Shown here piece after piece: positions 41,047-49,914 of a stretch of 64,000 bases of DNA. The notes below the pieces were generated by a model. The model saw only the letters and a program-made list of their open reading frames with translations, did no database searches and was not told the DNA's origin. How positions within the stretch are numbered: the stretch's first letter is position 1; each line of letters opens with the position of its first letter. The stretch lies in contig CAWBJY010000004.1 of assembly GCA_963789215.1 (NCBI GenBank), forward strand, positions 186,001 through 250,000, in the 5' to 3' direction. The stretch comes from Phormidesmis sp963789215. GTDB taxonomy: Bacteria > Cyanobacteriota > Cyanobacteriia > Phormidesmidales > Phormidesmidaceae. The position numbers and the translations under genes are program-made.

Positions 41047-41684
41047 GATTTTTTCCAGTCGGTTTGAATTTCTTGGGCGATCGCTCTGTAGTCGGCGCTG
41101 GCTTCTCGGGTGCTTGTGCCGCGCAGTTGGGTGATGGAGACGCCTTCGAGGGCGGCGCGTTCGTGAGCTTTATAGGTGCGAATAAAGCCTGAGCAGGCGG
41201 GGATTTCTAGCTCTTCGAGCATGGTCTGGGCTTCTTTGGCTTCTTTGATGCGGCGAGAATCTACCTTAGTAAGTAGGACGCGGTATCTGATGTTGGTGGG
41301 GGCGATCGCGTTGCGGACGGCTTGGACTAGCGCGGCGATGTCCATAGGTGCGGGTGGGGTAGGTAGCAGGAAGTAGTCGGTGATAGGGAGGATGGCGGCT
41401 AGGGATTTGGAGTCTAGAGCCGGGGGGGTGTCGATGATGATCAAGTCGTAGCTGTCGATGTTCTTTAGTTTACCAAGCAATGCGGGTTTGGTTTCCTTGC
41501 TAACGTCGAAGCCTAGACCGGAGGAGGTGTTGCTTCTGTCGGCCCACCAGCTAGCGGAACCTTGCGTGTCGGTGTCTACGAGGAGGACGGTTTGGGTTTC
41601 GGCGAAGATGGCGGCTAGGTTTACGGCGGTGGTGGTTTTGCCGACGCCGCCTTTGCCGTTGAAGATGCTGAGGATTTTGGGCAT
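41043..41684 (-). CDS. ParA-family ATPase (McdA-like candidate)
   Basis: 213-aa ParA/MinD-type ATPase. The deviant Walker A with signature lysine is GKGGVGKTTTAVNLA (about residues 10-24), the second motif is VLLVDTDTQGSASWW and Walker B is LIIIDTPPALDSK. Such ATPases position plasmids, chromosomes or protein assemblies by dimerising on DNA. The partner gene overlaps by 4 nt. No ParB-type DNA-binding gene or parS-like repeat is visible, which favours a cargo-positioning system (for example carboxysomes) over plasmid partition. This role is inferred. Confidence 0.9.
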   Translation of the reverse strand: MPKILSIFNGKGGVGKTTTAVNLAAIFAETQTVLLVDTDTQGSASWWADRSNTSSGLGFDVSKETKPALLGKLKNIDSYDLIIIDTPPALDSKSLAAILPITDYFLLPTPPAPMDIAALVQAVRNAIAPTNIRYRVLLTKVDSRRIKEAKEAQTMLEELEIPACSGFIRTYKAHERAALEGVSITQLRGTSTREASADYRAIAQEIQTDWKKS

Positions 41685-41831
41685 AAGGACGGGTGCTTAG
41701 TTTTTGGCTAGGCGGTGGGGGCTTTTGATGTGATTAGGATACGGGGTTGTGAGGGGTTGGGGTTGTTTTGTTCATTTCCTGTTACGCCTGATGGGACTTT
41801 GGCCTGTTCAGCCTGAACCTCTCAACATCTT

Positions 41832-43232
41832 CTAAAATTCCAAGTTGTCGGGCGTTCTAGGAAACGGAATCACATCTCGAATGTTCGTCATGCCGGTCAT
41901 AAACTGCACTAGGCGCTCAAATCCCAATCCGAATCCAGCGTGGGGAACGGTGCCGTAGCGCCGAAGATCTAAGTACCACCAGTAGTCTTCTTTGGGGAGT
42001 CCGGCAGCTTCAATCCGGCGCTCTAGTACGTCTAGTCTCTCTTCTCGCTGGGCACCGCCAATAATCTCGCCGATGCGGGGTGCCAGCACGTCCATGGCGG
42101 CAACGGTTTTATCATCGTCGTTTAGACGCATGTAAAAGGCTTTGATTTCTTTGGGGTAGTCGGTGACGATGACGGGCTTTTTGAAATGCTCTTCGGCTAG
42201 GTAGCGTTCGTGCTCGGATTGCATGTCGATACCCCAAGAGACGGGGTACTCAAACTTTTGACCGGCTTTGATGGCGGCTTCTAGAAGGGCGATCGCCTCC
42301 GTATAAGTAATGCGGGCAAACTCGTTGTTAATGATGTTCTCGGCGGTTTCGAGAATGGTGTTGTCTATGCGCTCGTTGAAGAAGGCTATGTCGTCTGGGC
42401 AGTGCTCTAACACGTAGGAAAACACATACTTTAAAAAGGCTTCGGCAAGGTCGGCGTTGCCTTCTAGGTCGCAGAAGGCCATTTCGGGTTCGACCATCCA
42501 AAATTCGGCGAGGTGGCGCGAGGTATTGGAGTTTTCGGCGCGGAAGGTGGGGCCAAAGGTGTAGACGTTGCTAAAGGCCATGGCCATGATTTCGGCTTCG
42601 AGCTGGCCGCTGACGGTGAGGTAGGCGGGTTTGCTAAAGAAGTCCTGGCTGTAGTCGGCTTTGCCGTCTTGGGTTTGAGGGATGTCGTCTAGGTTGAAGC
42701 GGGTGACGGTGAACATCTCGCCTGCGCCTTCGCAGTCGCTGGCGGTAAGGATGGGGGTGTGCATCCACAAGAAGTCTTTTTCTTGGAAGAAGTTATGGAT
42801 GGCGGTGGCGCAGGCATTGCGAACGCGGAAGACTGCGCCCAGGGTGTTGGTGCGGCTGCGCAGGTGGCCGATGGTGCGGAGAAATTCGAAGGAGTGGCGC
42901 TTCTTTTGGAGGGGATAGGTTTCGCCGTCGGATTCGCCGAATACTTCGAGGCTGCTGGCCTGTAGCTCTACGCGCTGGCCTTTGCCGGGGGATTCGGCCA
43001 AGGTGCCGCTAATGGCGACGGAGGCTCCGGTGCTGATGCGCTCCATGCTTTCGGCGTATCCTGGAATGTCTTCTCCGGCAACGACCTGCAAGCCGCTCAT
43101 GGCGGAGCCGTCGTTAACTTCAATGAAGGTGAATTTTTTGGCAGCGCGTTTGGTGCGTACCCAGCCTTGAATGGTAAGAGTCTCTCCGGGTTGGCCGGAT
43201 GCCAGGATGTGTTTGATGCGCTGAGGGGTCAT
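41832..43232 (-). CDS. asnS: Asparaginyl-tRNA synthetase
   Basis: 466-aa class IIb aminoacyl-tRNA synthetase charging tRNA-Asn. The OB-fold anticodon-binding domain is at the N-terminus (IQGWVRTKRAAKKFTFIEVNDGS). Class II motif 2 lies around TFGPTFRAENSNTSRHLAEFWMVEPEMAF and motif 3 is GFGLGFERLVQFMTGM. The ATG at 43232 gives the family start; a longer in-frame start at 43343 would overlap the next gene. The length is as expected. Confidence 0.97.
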   Translation of the reverse strand: MTPQRIKHILASGQPGETLTIQGWVRTKRAAKKFTFIEVNDGSAMSGLQVVAGEDIPGYAESMERISTGASVAISGTLAESPGKGQRVELQASSLEVFGESDGETYPLQKKRHSFEFLRTIGHLRSRTNTLGAVFRVRNACATAIHNFFQEKDFLWMHTPILTASDCEGAGEMFTVTRFNLDDIPQTQDGKADYSQDFFSKPAYLTVSGQLEAEIMAMAFSNVYTFGPTFRAENSNTSRHLAEFWMVEPEMAFCDLEGNADLAEAFLKYVFSYVLEHCPDDIAFFNERIDNTILETAENIINNEFARITYTEAIALLEAAIKAGQKFEYPVSWGIDMQSEHERYLAEEHFKKPVIVTDYPKEIKAFYMRLNDDDKTVAAMDVLAPRIGEIIGGAQREERLDVLERRIEAAGLPKEDYWWYLDLRRYGTVPHAGFGLGFERLVQFMTGMTNIRDVIPFPRTPDNLEF

Positions 43233-43234
43233 GG

Positions 43235-43684
43235 CTAGTCTAGAAGGCGAGGTGAGTCTGGTGAAGCGGTCGCTAAAAGCGTGGGCATAGATTGCAAGCT
43301 GGCTGAGTCGTTGTCGGCTGAGGCTTTTTTGCCAGAGACCCAAAAGCCGAGCGCCCAGCCGATGGCGAGTCCGAGTCCGACGTAGCGAACGATTTGCCAG
43401 AAGGGTTCGCTGGCTTCGCGCCAGGAAAGAAGCTGGCTCTCTAGCGTGATTTTCAGCGATTCGATGCGTTCTTCAAGCTGAGCAAGCTCTTCTTTCGGGA
43501 GGTCGGCTGGGTCGATGGCGGTGGCTTGTTCGTATTTGGCTTTGGCCCTGCGGATGGCGAAGAAGCGATCGCGCACCAGTAAAAAATCGTCGGCAGTTTT
43601 CTTAAAGTCCTGCTCGAAGTTAGCAAGATCTTCGTCGCTGGGCAAAGTGGGTGGACGCTGCTTTGGTCGACTGAATAATTTCAT
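43235..43684 (-). CDS. Hypothetical coiled-coil protein with one membrane helix
   Basis: 149-aa protein. The N-terminal two thirds are charged and helical (LANFEQDFKKTADDFLLVRDRFF, ELAQLEERIESLKITLESQ). One membrane helix lies near residue 105-120 (YVGLGLAIGWALGFWVSG), followed by a short Ser-rich tail. It ends 3 nt upstream of the asnS start on the same strand, so the two are probably co-transcribed. No family recognised. Confidence 0.75.
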   Translation of the reverse strand: MKLFSRPKQRPPTLPSDEDLANFEQDFKKTADDFLLVRDRFFAIRRAKAKYEQATAIDPADLPKEELAQLEERIESLKITLESQLLSWREASEPFWQIVRYVGLGLAIGWALGFWVSGKKASADNDSASLQSMPTLLATASPDSPRLLD

Positions 43685-43733
43685 AGCAAGTAAAGTATAT
43701 AGACAGCCTTTCTATGTATGAGGAATTACAGTT

Positions 43734-44090
43734 TTGGCAACCCCTATTTCTGCGCCGGCTTCTGAGTCCGGGAGTTCATCCGATCCAAATTCAAGCGTCA
43801 AAGTGAGTAACCACCTTGATCGATCTGTGCTGAAGTCGTTCGGCCCCGAAGCGTTGGCTCAGGCTTTGGCAGAGCAGTTAGCGATCGCCCCTAACGACTG
43901 GCACCGGCTAAGCGCAAACCGTGCGGTTCGAGCGAGAGAGCAAGCCGCCGCCGCATTAGTATACATGCTCAAAGATAAACCAGAAGAAGCACTCCCTAGA
44001 CTTCAGCAAGCAATTGGTTGGTTGGATAAAACGCTTAAAGCCCCGCCTTGCCCTTCTCATGGTGAAAAACAGGCTAAACAGCGGAAGTAA
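43734..44090 (+). CDS. Small hypothetical cyanobacterial protein
   Basis: 118-aa soluble protein. The N-terminal 30 residues are Ser/Pro-rich. Then come PEALAQALAEQLAIAPNDWHRL, RAVRAREQAAAALVYMLKD and ALPRLQQAIGWLDKTLKAPPCPSHG. It resembles the small cyanobacterial family DUF6439, from memory. The start is a TTG at 43734 with AGGAA about 9 nt upstream; no in-frame ATG exists nearby. It is divergent from the coiled-coil gene. Confidence 0.7.
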   Translation: MATPISAPASESGSSSDPNSSVKVSNHLDRSVLKSFGPEALAQALAEQLAIAPNDWHRLSANRAVRAREQAAAALVYMLKDKPEEALPRLQQAIGWLDKTLKAPPCPSHGEKQAKQRK

Positions 44091-44171
44091 TCGGATCTCC
44101 TGTGGATCTCTATGGGCGGGCCTCTATAGGCAAGGGAAAAAGCGATAATCCGCTAGAACAGGCTGCTAAAG

Positions 44172-44768
44172 TTAAGCGTTGCGAATCGCAATCGTAGACC
44201 ATCTGCGCCACAGCGATTCGACGATTTTAAGAAAGGCGACAGGACTTAATACCACCAATGGCAGCGATCGCACCTGCTTGGCTAAATAGATTTCTTTGCC
44301 GTCTTCGCTCCAAGCCACCTGGTCGAACACCTGATGCAAAATGAAGAGGCCGCGACCGCATTCGCTGACTGCTTTTTCATCCGCAGAAGGGCAACCGCAA
44401 AAGGTTGGTCTTTCAAACCCTTCGCCTTGATCGCTAACTATCCACCAGTAGTAACCTTTAGATCTAGCATGACGGACAGAAACGATCTTTTGAGGATCGA
44501 GACGATTACCGTGCTTGGCGGCATTAACAAGCGCTTCTTGTAACCCTAGCCGCAATTCATCATGTAGGGGATCGGGCGTGGGTTCTAGCAGCGTATCTAG
44601 AATGGGCCGTAGATAAAGCGTGGAGGTGAAGCTGATACTTTCCCATCGCTTGATAGCGGAAGACGCGGCGGGTGGTGAAGATTCAGGCTTAGCTTGGGTC
44701 ACTGATGTATTCTCCCGACAAATACATACTTTGTCTGACGCACCGGCTTGAACGAACTGCTGAGTCAC
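44172..44768 (-). CDS. RsbW-like anti-sigma/serine kinase
   Basis: 198-aa protein with a GHKL ATPase domain of the HATPase_c_2/RsbW type. The N box is LQEALVNAAKHGN, the G1 box is SDQGEGFERP and the G2 box is GRGLFILHQVFD. The N-terminal 40 residues are Ser/Pro-rich and include two Cys. In cyanobacteria such kinases control sigma factors or stress signalling by phosphorylating an antagonist. No partner gene is adjacent. The C-terminal stretch (VVLSPVAFLKIVESLW) extends past the usual domain. Confidence 0.88.
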   Translation of the reverse strand: MTQQFVQAGASDKVCICRENTSVTQAKPESSPPAASSAIKRWESISFTSTLYLRPILDTLLEPTPDPLHDELRLGLQEALVNAAKHGNRLDPQKIVSVRHARSKGYYWWIVSDQGEGFERPTFCGCPSADEKAVSECGRGLFILHQVFDQVAWSEDGKEIYLAKQVRSLPLVVLSPVAFLKIVESLWRRWSTIAIRNA

Positions 44769-45575
44769 TAGGCTGAACGCCTATTGACTAAAGCTGTGTC
44801 AGTGCGTGGATAAAGCGAATGATTGTTCTCTATAGGGGGTTTATTTAATTCGTCTATAGTCTTATTCGTCTGACTTGCTAGCCTGCGTGAACAATGCAGA
44901 TAGAGCATAGCCTGGTCAACTTCTACGTCTGGCAATGCCGACCGCAGAGATATCACCATGTGCCTATCACATTATATGCCTATCAATTTTTGCCGCAGAA
45001 GCGCTGCTGTTACAAGCACTTGAGTAGATACTCTAAATAATCTATTTTGATATGTTTCTAGTCTACCAGAACATCTAAGTAGATGCGGGCATCGTTAAGA
45101 ATAATGGCTCTCTATGATGTCCGTAATAACGCGGGGATTATATGAATTGGCGGGATCTATTAATGTATATAATTTGCGCCATTACCTAAGGGGGAATACT
45201 GAAATATTGGTGTTTGGGTCGAGCTAACAGTTAGCTAGCTGTTAAGCAAAAAATCTGGAAGCACTGAAAATAAAAGAGTTTCTGGGCTCTTAATTTAACT
45301 AGTGAGCAAGCTGTGAAGCTGCTTTATCTCTACGTCATAGAGCGAATGGCTAGGCAATATTTAATGTTTAATTTGTACTTTTCTCTCTAAAAAGCGTGTT
45401 TTATATCATTGACTTGATGACTGCCGCTACGGACAAAACAAACTTTTTAAAAGCTTAAGCCTGCTATATAGATAACACTTTGTTTTCTATAGCCTGTTTT
45501 GTCCGGATGCGTTTTGCCGGTGGCTTACTTTTCGATCAAACTTAGCGACGCGGTAAGTTTATCAATCGGCTAGGT
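44769..45575. other. Long AT-rich intergenic region with an 11-bp inverted repeat
   Basis: 807 nt with no credible protein gene. CGGACAAAACA (45430-45440) is matched by TGTTTTGTCCG (45495-45505). The region is more A/T-rich than its flanks and may hold a small RNA or the control region of the RsbW-like gene, but nothing is recognisable. Confidence 0.5.
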
Positions 45576-46262
45576 TCAATCGGCTAGGTGGCTTTTGGCC
45601 GTTTCGGCAACCAGATCGGAATCGTCTTGGGCGAGCTTTTGGAGGGCTTGACGAGCCTCGGCGTGGGTGGGCTTTGCTGGACTGGTGAAGTGGCCAAGTG
45701 CTTGGGCAACGCGATGGCGCTCTTGCCAGTCTTGACTGTTGACGTAGGGAAGGAGTAGAGGGAGTGCTTTGTCGTCTTGTAGTTCGCCGAGTGCGCCAAT
45801 GGCCGAGACGCGCACGAGCGAATTGTCTGAGCTAAGGGCCGATTTTAGAAGGTCGAAGGCGCGGCTATCGCCGTCTCCGCCCATTTCGCCTAGGCTCGCA
45901 ACGATGCTCATCTGCACTAACCATTCGCTGGTCGTGCCGTAGAGTTCTTTAAGATCGTCTAGCGATTCGGTGAGCTTGAGCGCTCCTAACGCGTCGGCGG
46001 CAGCGGCTTGAACGTCTGGTTCGGGATCGCCCAGCGATGCGGTGAGAACTTTGAGCGCGGTGGGTTTGTCTTGCTCGCCGAGAGTGGAGATTTGGCTGAC
46101 GGCGGCATAGCGGACGCGGGTGTTGGGATCGTCGCAAAGGGGCTGAATTAGCTCGAAGGCTAGGGCAGGGTCTAGGTCGCGAAGCTGGTTGATGGCTTTG
46201 ATGCGATCGCCAAAATTCTCGGCTTCGAGCATTTGGCGAACTTGGGCAGGGTCGGTGGGCAT
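45576..46262 (-). CDS. nblB: Phycobilisome degradation protein NblB-like
   Basis: 228-aa HEAT-repeat protein related to bilin lyases and matching NblB, which is needed for phycobilisome breakdown under stress in some strains. Visible repeats are ALAFELIQPLCDDPNTRVRYAAVSQI, EPDVQAAAADALGALKL, SEWLVQMSIVASLGEMGG, NSLVRVSAIGALGEL and DWQERHRVAQALGHF. Length is near the family norm (about 220). It stands apart from the phycobilisome island by about 20 kb. Generic HEAT similarity is the main alternative. Confidence 0.75.
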   Translation of the reverse strand: MPTDPAQVRQMLEAENFGDRIKAINQLRDLDPALAFELIQPLCDDPNTRVRYAAVSQISTLGEQDKPTALKVLTASLGDPEPDVQAAAADALGALKLTESLDDLKELYGTTSEWLVQMSIVASLGEMGGDGDSRAFDLLKSALSSDNSLVRVSAIGALGELQDDKALPLLLPYVNSQDWQERHRVAQALGHFTSPAKPTHAEARQALQKLAQDDSDLVAETAKSHLAD

Positions 46263-46383
46263 AGCAGTTTTTTAAGTGCGGTGCTTTAAATCATAAAGGG
46301 TGATTGATTTTGCGAACAATTAGGCTGTGGGGGGAGAATGGCAGGGGCGCGTAGCTGCGTGCCTGTGTACGAGGGGAGTGAGG

Positions 46384-47283
46384 ATGGGCATAGGGGCGGT
46401 GTTGGTGTCGGCGGTGCTGCCGGTGGCGCTAGTGGCTTTGGTTGGGGTGTGGATAGGACGGCGGCTGCCGCTGGATTTGCGGACGCTGGCGCGGGTGAAT
46501 ATCTATGCGCTGCTGCCTGCTTTGGTGATAACGGGGCTGTATGAGAGCGAGCTGGCGCTGGGGAGTGCGCTGGGAATTGTGGTCGGGTTTTTGCTGAACT
46601 GCGGGGTGCTGTATGGAGCAGCGATCGCCCTAGGTCGCATTTTTCAACTGCCCACAGAGAGCCGTAAGAGCCTGGTGGCAACGACGCTGCTGGCAAACTC
46701 GGGGAATATTGGCCTGCCGTTTATTCTCTTTGCGCTGGGTGAGGCTGGGCTAGCGCGAGCAATTGTGTACCTGGTGGCTTCCGCGATCTTTATCGCTAGC
46801 GTGGGGCCCATTATTCTAAAAGGTGAGGGGGTTGCCGCTGGGGTCCGCGTGACGCTGGGCCTACCGGTTTTTTGGGCAACGCTAGGTGGAATTGCCTTGC
46901 TAAAGCTGAGCTGGGCAGTCCCCGTACCGATCGATCGCGCCCTTCAGCTGCTGAGCGGTGCAGCGATTCCGACGGCGCTGCTGACGCTGGGCATTCAGCT
47001 TTCGCAAACGCGGCTGAATTTTGGTTTGTACGAGCTGTTTGCGGCCTCTCTGCGGCTGTTTGTTTCGCCGCTGAGTGCCTACACCATTGGTCGGCTATTG
47101 GGCCTAGAAGGGCTAGATTTGACGGTTTTGGTAATGCAGTCGGCGATGCCGGTGGCGGTGAACACGCTAATTTGGGTGACCGAGCTAGGGGGCGATACCG
47201 ACCGCGTGGCCAAAACCATTGTGCTCTCTACCGTGATGAGCTTTGTAACTTTGCCTGGGGTGCTTTGGTTGATGCTCCGGTAG
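46384..47283 (+). CDS. AEC-family transporter
   Basis: 299-aa membrane protein of the auxin efflux carrier family with about ten hydrophobic segments. Examples are VLPVALVALVGVWIGRRLPLD, LLPALVITGLYESEL, TLLANSGNIGLPFILFALGE and QSAMPVAVNTLIWVTELGGD, where the NSGNIGLP and SAMPVAVN motifs are family-typical. The ATG at 46384 is chosen; 46327 would add 19 residues of poor quality. Its 3' end overlaps the convergent secreted protein gene by 56 nt. Substrate unknown. Confidence 0.9.
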   Translation: MGIGAVLVSAVLPVALVALVGVWIGRRLPLDLRTLARVNIYALLPALVITGLYESELALGSALGIVVGFLLNCGVLYGAAIALGRIFQLPTESRKSLVATTLLANSGNIGLPFILFALGEAGLARAIVYLVASAIFIASVGPIILKGEGVAAGVRVTLGLPVFWATLGGIALLKLSWAVPVPIDRALQLLSGAAIPTALLTLGIQLSQTRLNFGLYELFAASLRLFVSPLSAYTIGRLLGLEGLDLTVLVMQSAMPVAVNTLIWVTELGGDTDRVAKTIVLSTVMSFVTLPGVLWLMLR

Positions 47284-47959
47284 ATTGGCTGGTGCCTGGG
47301 CTGTTTTCTAGTTCGATGCCTTGGGCTGCTTCGCAGGGGGTGGCGATGATTTGCTCGCCGGTCTGGTAGACGTAGAGGCCAACGTTGCCGCCGTAATCGG
47401 CGATCGCGTATTCGTAAAATTCGTCGCCTTGCGTTTTCTCAAAGCTGTAGCGAATGCCATCTATAGGCTCTTGGATAATCAGCGGATGGTTGAGGTTTGG
47501 ATCGAGGTCGTCGTAGGTGACGGCTTCAGAAATGGTGAGTCCTTGAGCGCTGTAGACGACTTCGTCTTCTGCTGGGCGAGCCAGCGTAATTTCGTAAAGG
47601 CCGTCGCCGCACTGGTAGGTGGTGTTCCAACCCACAGCGGGCAGGCGGTTGTAGAAGTCGGCGGCGCTGGGCGTGTAGGTTTGTTGGAAAGGGGGTTCTG
47701 GAACGGCCTCTCGATCTTCAACGCATTCGTCTGGCTGGCTGTCACCGTCGAAGTCGATACGGACATCATTGCGATCGCCATCCCCGTCGCAATCTACCGC
47801 TGGGCCAATTAGCTTGCCAGGTTCTTCTCCGGTCTTTAGCCCTGCTGTTGGCTGCTGCTTAATCGAAGCGGGGGCAGATTTGCCAGGAGCCTGAGCGGCT
47901 AATAACGCCGTTGCGACGATAAGAGAGGCGGCATAACTAAACCTTTTAGCTGTTTGCAT
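47228..47959 (-). CDS. Secreted protein with Asp-rich calcium-binding-like motif
   Basis: 243-aa exported protein. The signal peptide ends near ALLAAQAPG. A DCDGDGDRNDVRIDFDGDSQ segment with following Asp/Glu and Cys resembles a thrombospondin type-3/EF-hand calcium loop. The rest (TTYQCGDGLYEITLARPAED, IRYSFEKTQGDEFYEYAIADYGG) reads as a beta-rich extracellular domain. The C-terminal 30 residues are Ser/Thr/Gln-rich. No family name is secure. Confidence 0.78.
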   Translation of the reverse strand: MQTAKRFSYAASLIVATALLAAQAPGKSAPASIKQQPTAGLKTGEEPGKLIGPAVDCDGDGDRNDVRIDFDGDSQPDECVEDREAVPEPPFQQTYTPSAADFYNRLPAVGWNTTYQCGDGLYEITLARPAEDEVVYSAQGLTISEAVTYDDLDPNLNHPLIIQEPIDGIRYSFEKTQGDEFYEYAIADYGGNVGLYVYQTGEQIIATPCEAAQGIELENSPGTSQSTGASTKAPQAKLQSSSR

Positions 47960-48478
47960 GTTTTTGAGGGGGGATGCTAAACAAAGATCTTAGCACCGAC
48001 GTTTTTTGATATTTATTGACAAGTGGTCACCTTACTAAACTGTACCTTTGTCTTTGGGTTCTCCTGCTTTTGACTCCTTTTCCTTTGGAGTCGTCTCGAT
48101 AGAGTTTACTGTCTCCCTGGGGCTGTTCTGATGGGCTTGTTAACTTACATGTTGGGTTGTGTCGGCTTATGTCGCTTGTCTATGCCTTTACACGTACGTC
48201 TTAAAAAGTAGACCTTGCGCTTGCCTATGTCTCTTTCTATAGAGATATGAAGGAGTTTGTCTGTTGTTCCATCACAGCTGACTATTTTTCTTTTTCAGGG
48301 TCTTAATTGAGCTTTTTCTAGATGCTAGGAAGTCTAGTGCTTTTGCCGCTTTCTCTTAACGCCAGCAGACAACAAAACTGAAGAAAATGAGTAATTACTC
48401 TCTGATGTGGCAACAGAAAACTTCACAATTTTGCAAGAGTTGATCGCTATTGTTTAAAGGTAGCCATTTGCTAAGACC
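47960..48478. other. Intergenic region with a small hairpin
   Basis: 519 nt without a credible gene. GACTCC (48072-48077) and GGAGTC (48087-48092) form a short hairpin. No promoter or RNA family was recognised. Confidence 0.4.
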
Positions 48479-48868
48479 ATGCAATACACCTATTGCTTTG
48501 CTAATACAAGCTTGGTTTTACGCCTGATGACCTATCTTTCTAAGCAGTTTTCTATCGGCCTTGTGTCGGTAACGGTAATTTACTTAGTAGATAGGTGGGT
48601 TGTGCGTATCAAGCTGAGAAATGAACTTCTGTCTCCGCTCAGGGGAAACTTTTTATCCTTTTTGAACGAGAATGGATATGCCTTTACGCTCTCTGCCCAA
48701 AACAGCGATGCCCTAACGGCGCTAGATTTGGGCGCATCGGTTGCCGATGTCTCGAGGCTATACAACGCGGTGATTGTCTCTCATGGGGGACTTCACCCAG
48801 AAGATTTAGAGGCATTCCGCCAGAAGTTTGTTCGCGGGCTCGGCTATTGCCCGCCTAGCTTGAGCTAG
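48479..48868 (+). CDS. Small hypothetical protein
   Basis: 129-aa protein. A hydrophobic N-terminal segment (LSKQFSIGLVSVTVIYLVDRW) is followed by a soluble part (NFLSFLNENGYAFTLSAQNSDALTALDLGASVADVSRLYN). An upstream in-frame hydrophobic start adds MQYTYCFANTSLVLRL; a second start at the internal ATG of MTYLSKQF (residue 17) is equally plausible. No family recognised. Lack of a strong ribosome binding site leaves it moderately uncertain. Confidence 0.5.
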   Translation: MQYTYCFANTSLVLRLMTYLSKQFSIGLVSVTVIYLVDRWVVRIKLRNELLSPLRGNFLSFLNENGYAFTLSAQNSDALTALDLGASVADVSRLYNAVIVSHGGLHPEDLEAFRQKFVRGLGYCPPSLS

Positions 48869-48914
48869 CGCTCGGTGTTATTCAGCGCTATAAAGCTGAT
48901 CGCCTTAAGCTGGC

Positions 48915-49748
48915 TTACGCGGTAGCCGCTAACGGCTGGCACTGAGGGCAAAAATAAATTCGCCGACTGCTGATGATGTCTTTGACGATGGGCGTGCCGC
49001 AGACTCGGCAGGGCAAATCGCTGCGACCAAAGACCCAGTGGCGATATTCGCGGTAGCTCGCTCCGTCGGCTTTAAGCTGGCTGGCGAGGGTGATGTCGTG
49101 GGTGATGCCCTTGTGCTTGTAAGATTGGCGGGCGATCGCAATGGAAGCGTCTGCTAGAACTAGGAGCTGCTCTTCTGTGCAGTCTATGGGTCGCAGCTTG
49201 GGGTGGAGCCGGGCGACGAAGAGAATTTCGCTGCGTAAGTAGTTGCCAATGCCTGCTAGAAAGTGCTGGTCTAGATAGAGGTTGGCCAGGCGGCGGCGAT
49301 GGTGCTTTTTGCTGAGTAGCGAAGCCTGCAGCTGTTTGGCGGTGAGCTTTTTGCTTAGGACATCTGGCCCGAGCTGGCTAAGGAATGGGTGGGTTTCTAT
49401 TTCGGGTTCGGTGAGAATTTGAATGTCGGAGGCGCTGTAGAGGAGGGCGGATTTTTTGGCGTTGTGAATGGCAAAGCGAAGCTGGCGATTGGTTTCGGGG
49501 TATTCGAGCGCTTTTCGCACCATCCATTTGCCGTAGAGCTGATTGTGGCTGTAGACGCTAAGGCCGTTGTCGAAGTGGGTGAGCATGGCTTTGCCGCGCG
49601 TTTCGATGCCTTTGACGTAGCAGCCGGTGAGGTCTTGCTCGAAGGGTTTGAGATGGTCGAAGGCGAAGAAGACGCCGGTGGTGGGGAGGGCGCTAAGGGC
49701 GCGTTCGATTTTGTCGGCGGCGATGCGGATTTCGGGGCCTTCGGGCAT
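48915..49748 (-). CDS. nei: Endonuclease VIII-like DNA glycosylase
   Basis: 277-aa Fpg/Nei-family base-excision glycosylase/AP lyase. The catalytic N-terminus is PEGPE with Pro-2 and Glu-3 after Met removal. The helix-two-turn-helix region contains LDQHFLAGIGNYLRSEILF. A C-terminal zinc finger has two CxxC pairs (LPCRVCGT and YFCPQCQ). The Nei assignment over Fpg (MutM) rests on the overall pattern, for example the Tyr/His-rich catalytic region (YSHNQLYGKW). It removes oxidised pyrimidines. It stands alone. Confidence 0.93.
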   Translation of the reverse strand: MPEGPEIRIAADKIERALSALPTTGVFFAFDHLKPFEQDLTGCYVKGIETRGKAMLTHFDNGLSVYSHNQLYGKWMVRKALEYPETNRQLRFAIHNAKKSALLYSASDIQILTEPEIETHPFLSQLGPDVLSKKLTAKQLQASLLSKKHHRRRLANLYLDQHFLAGIGNYLRSEILFVARLHPKLRPIDCTEEQLLVLADASIAIARQSYKHKGITHDITLASQLKADGASYREYRHWVFGRSDLPCRVCGTPIVKDIISSRRIYFCPQCQPLAATA

Positions 49749-49914
49749 GGGGAGAAGTCGTGAGTGCGTTTAGTGTTTGAATTTACCGGAATGACCTGGA
49801 AAAGAAACCTTACGAAAGGCTTGTTTTGCCACAAAGGACATAGGCGTTTGCGGTATGGTGCTCTTAGGCTAAATGGCCTGGTTAATTCGTTCTAAAACCC
49901 TTTTTACTGCTCTT

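Noticed and set aside
44769..45575. Possible tRNA, 6S RNA or Yfr1 in the long spacer
   Set aside because: No cloverleaf, no Yfr1 ACTCCTCACAC motif and no convincing 6S-like fold were found by eye.
47321..47812. Long plus-strand open frame opposite the secreted protein gene
   Set aside because: The minus strand has a signal peptide and Cys/Asp-rich pattern; the plus frame has none.
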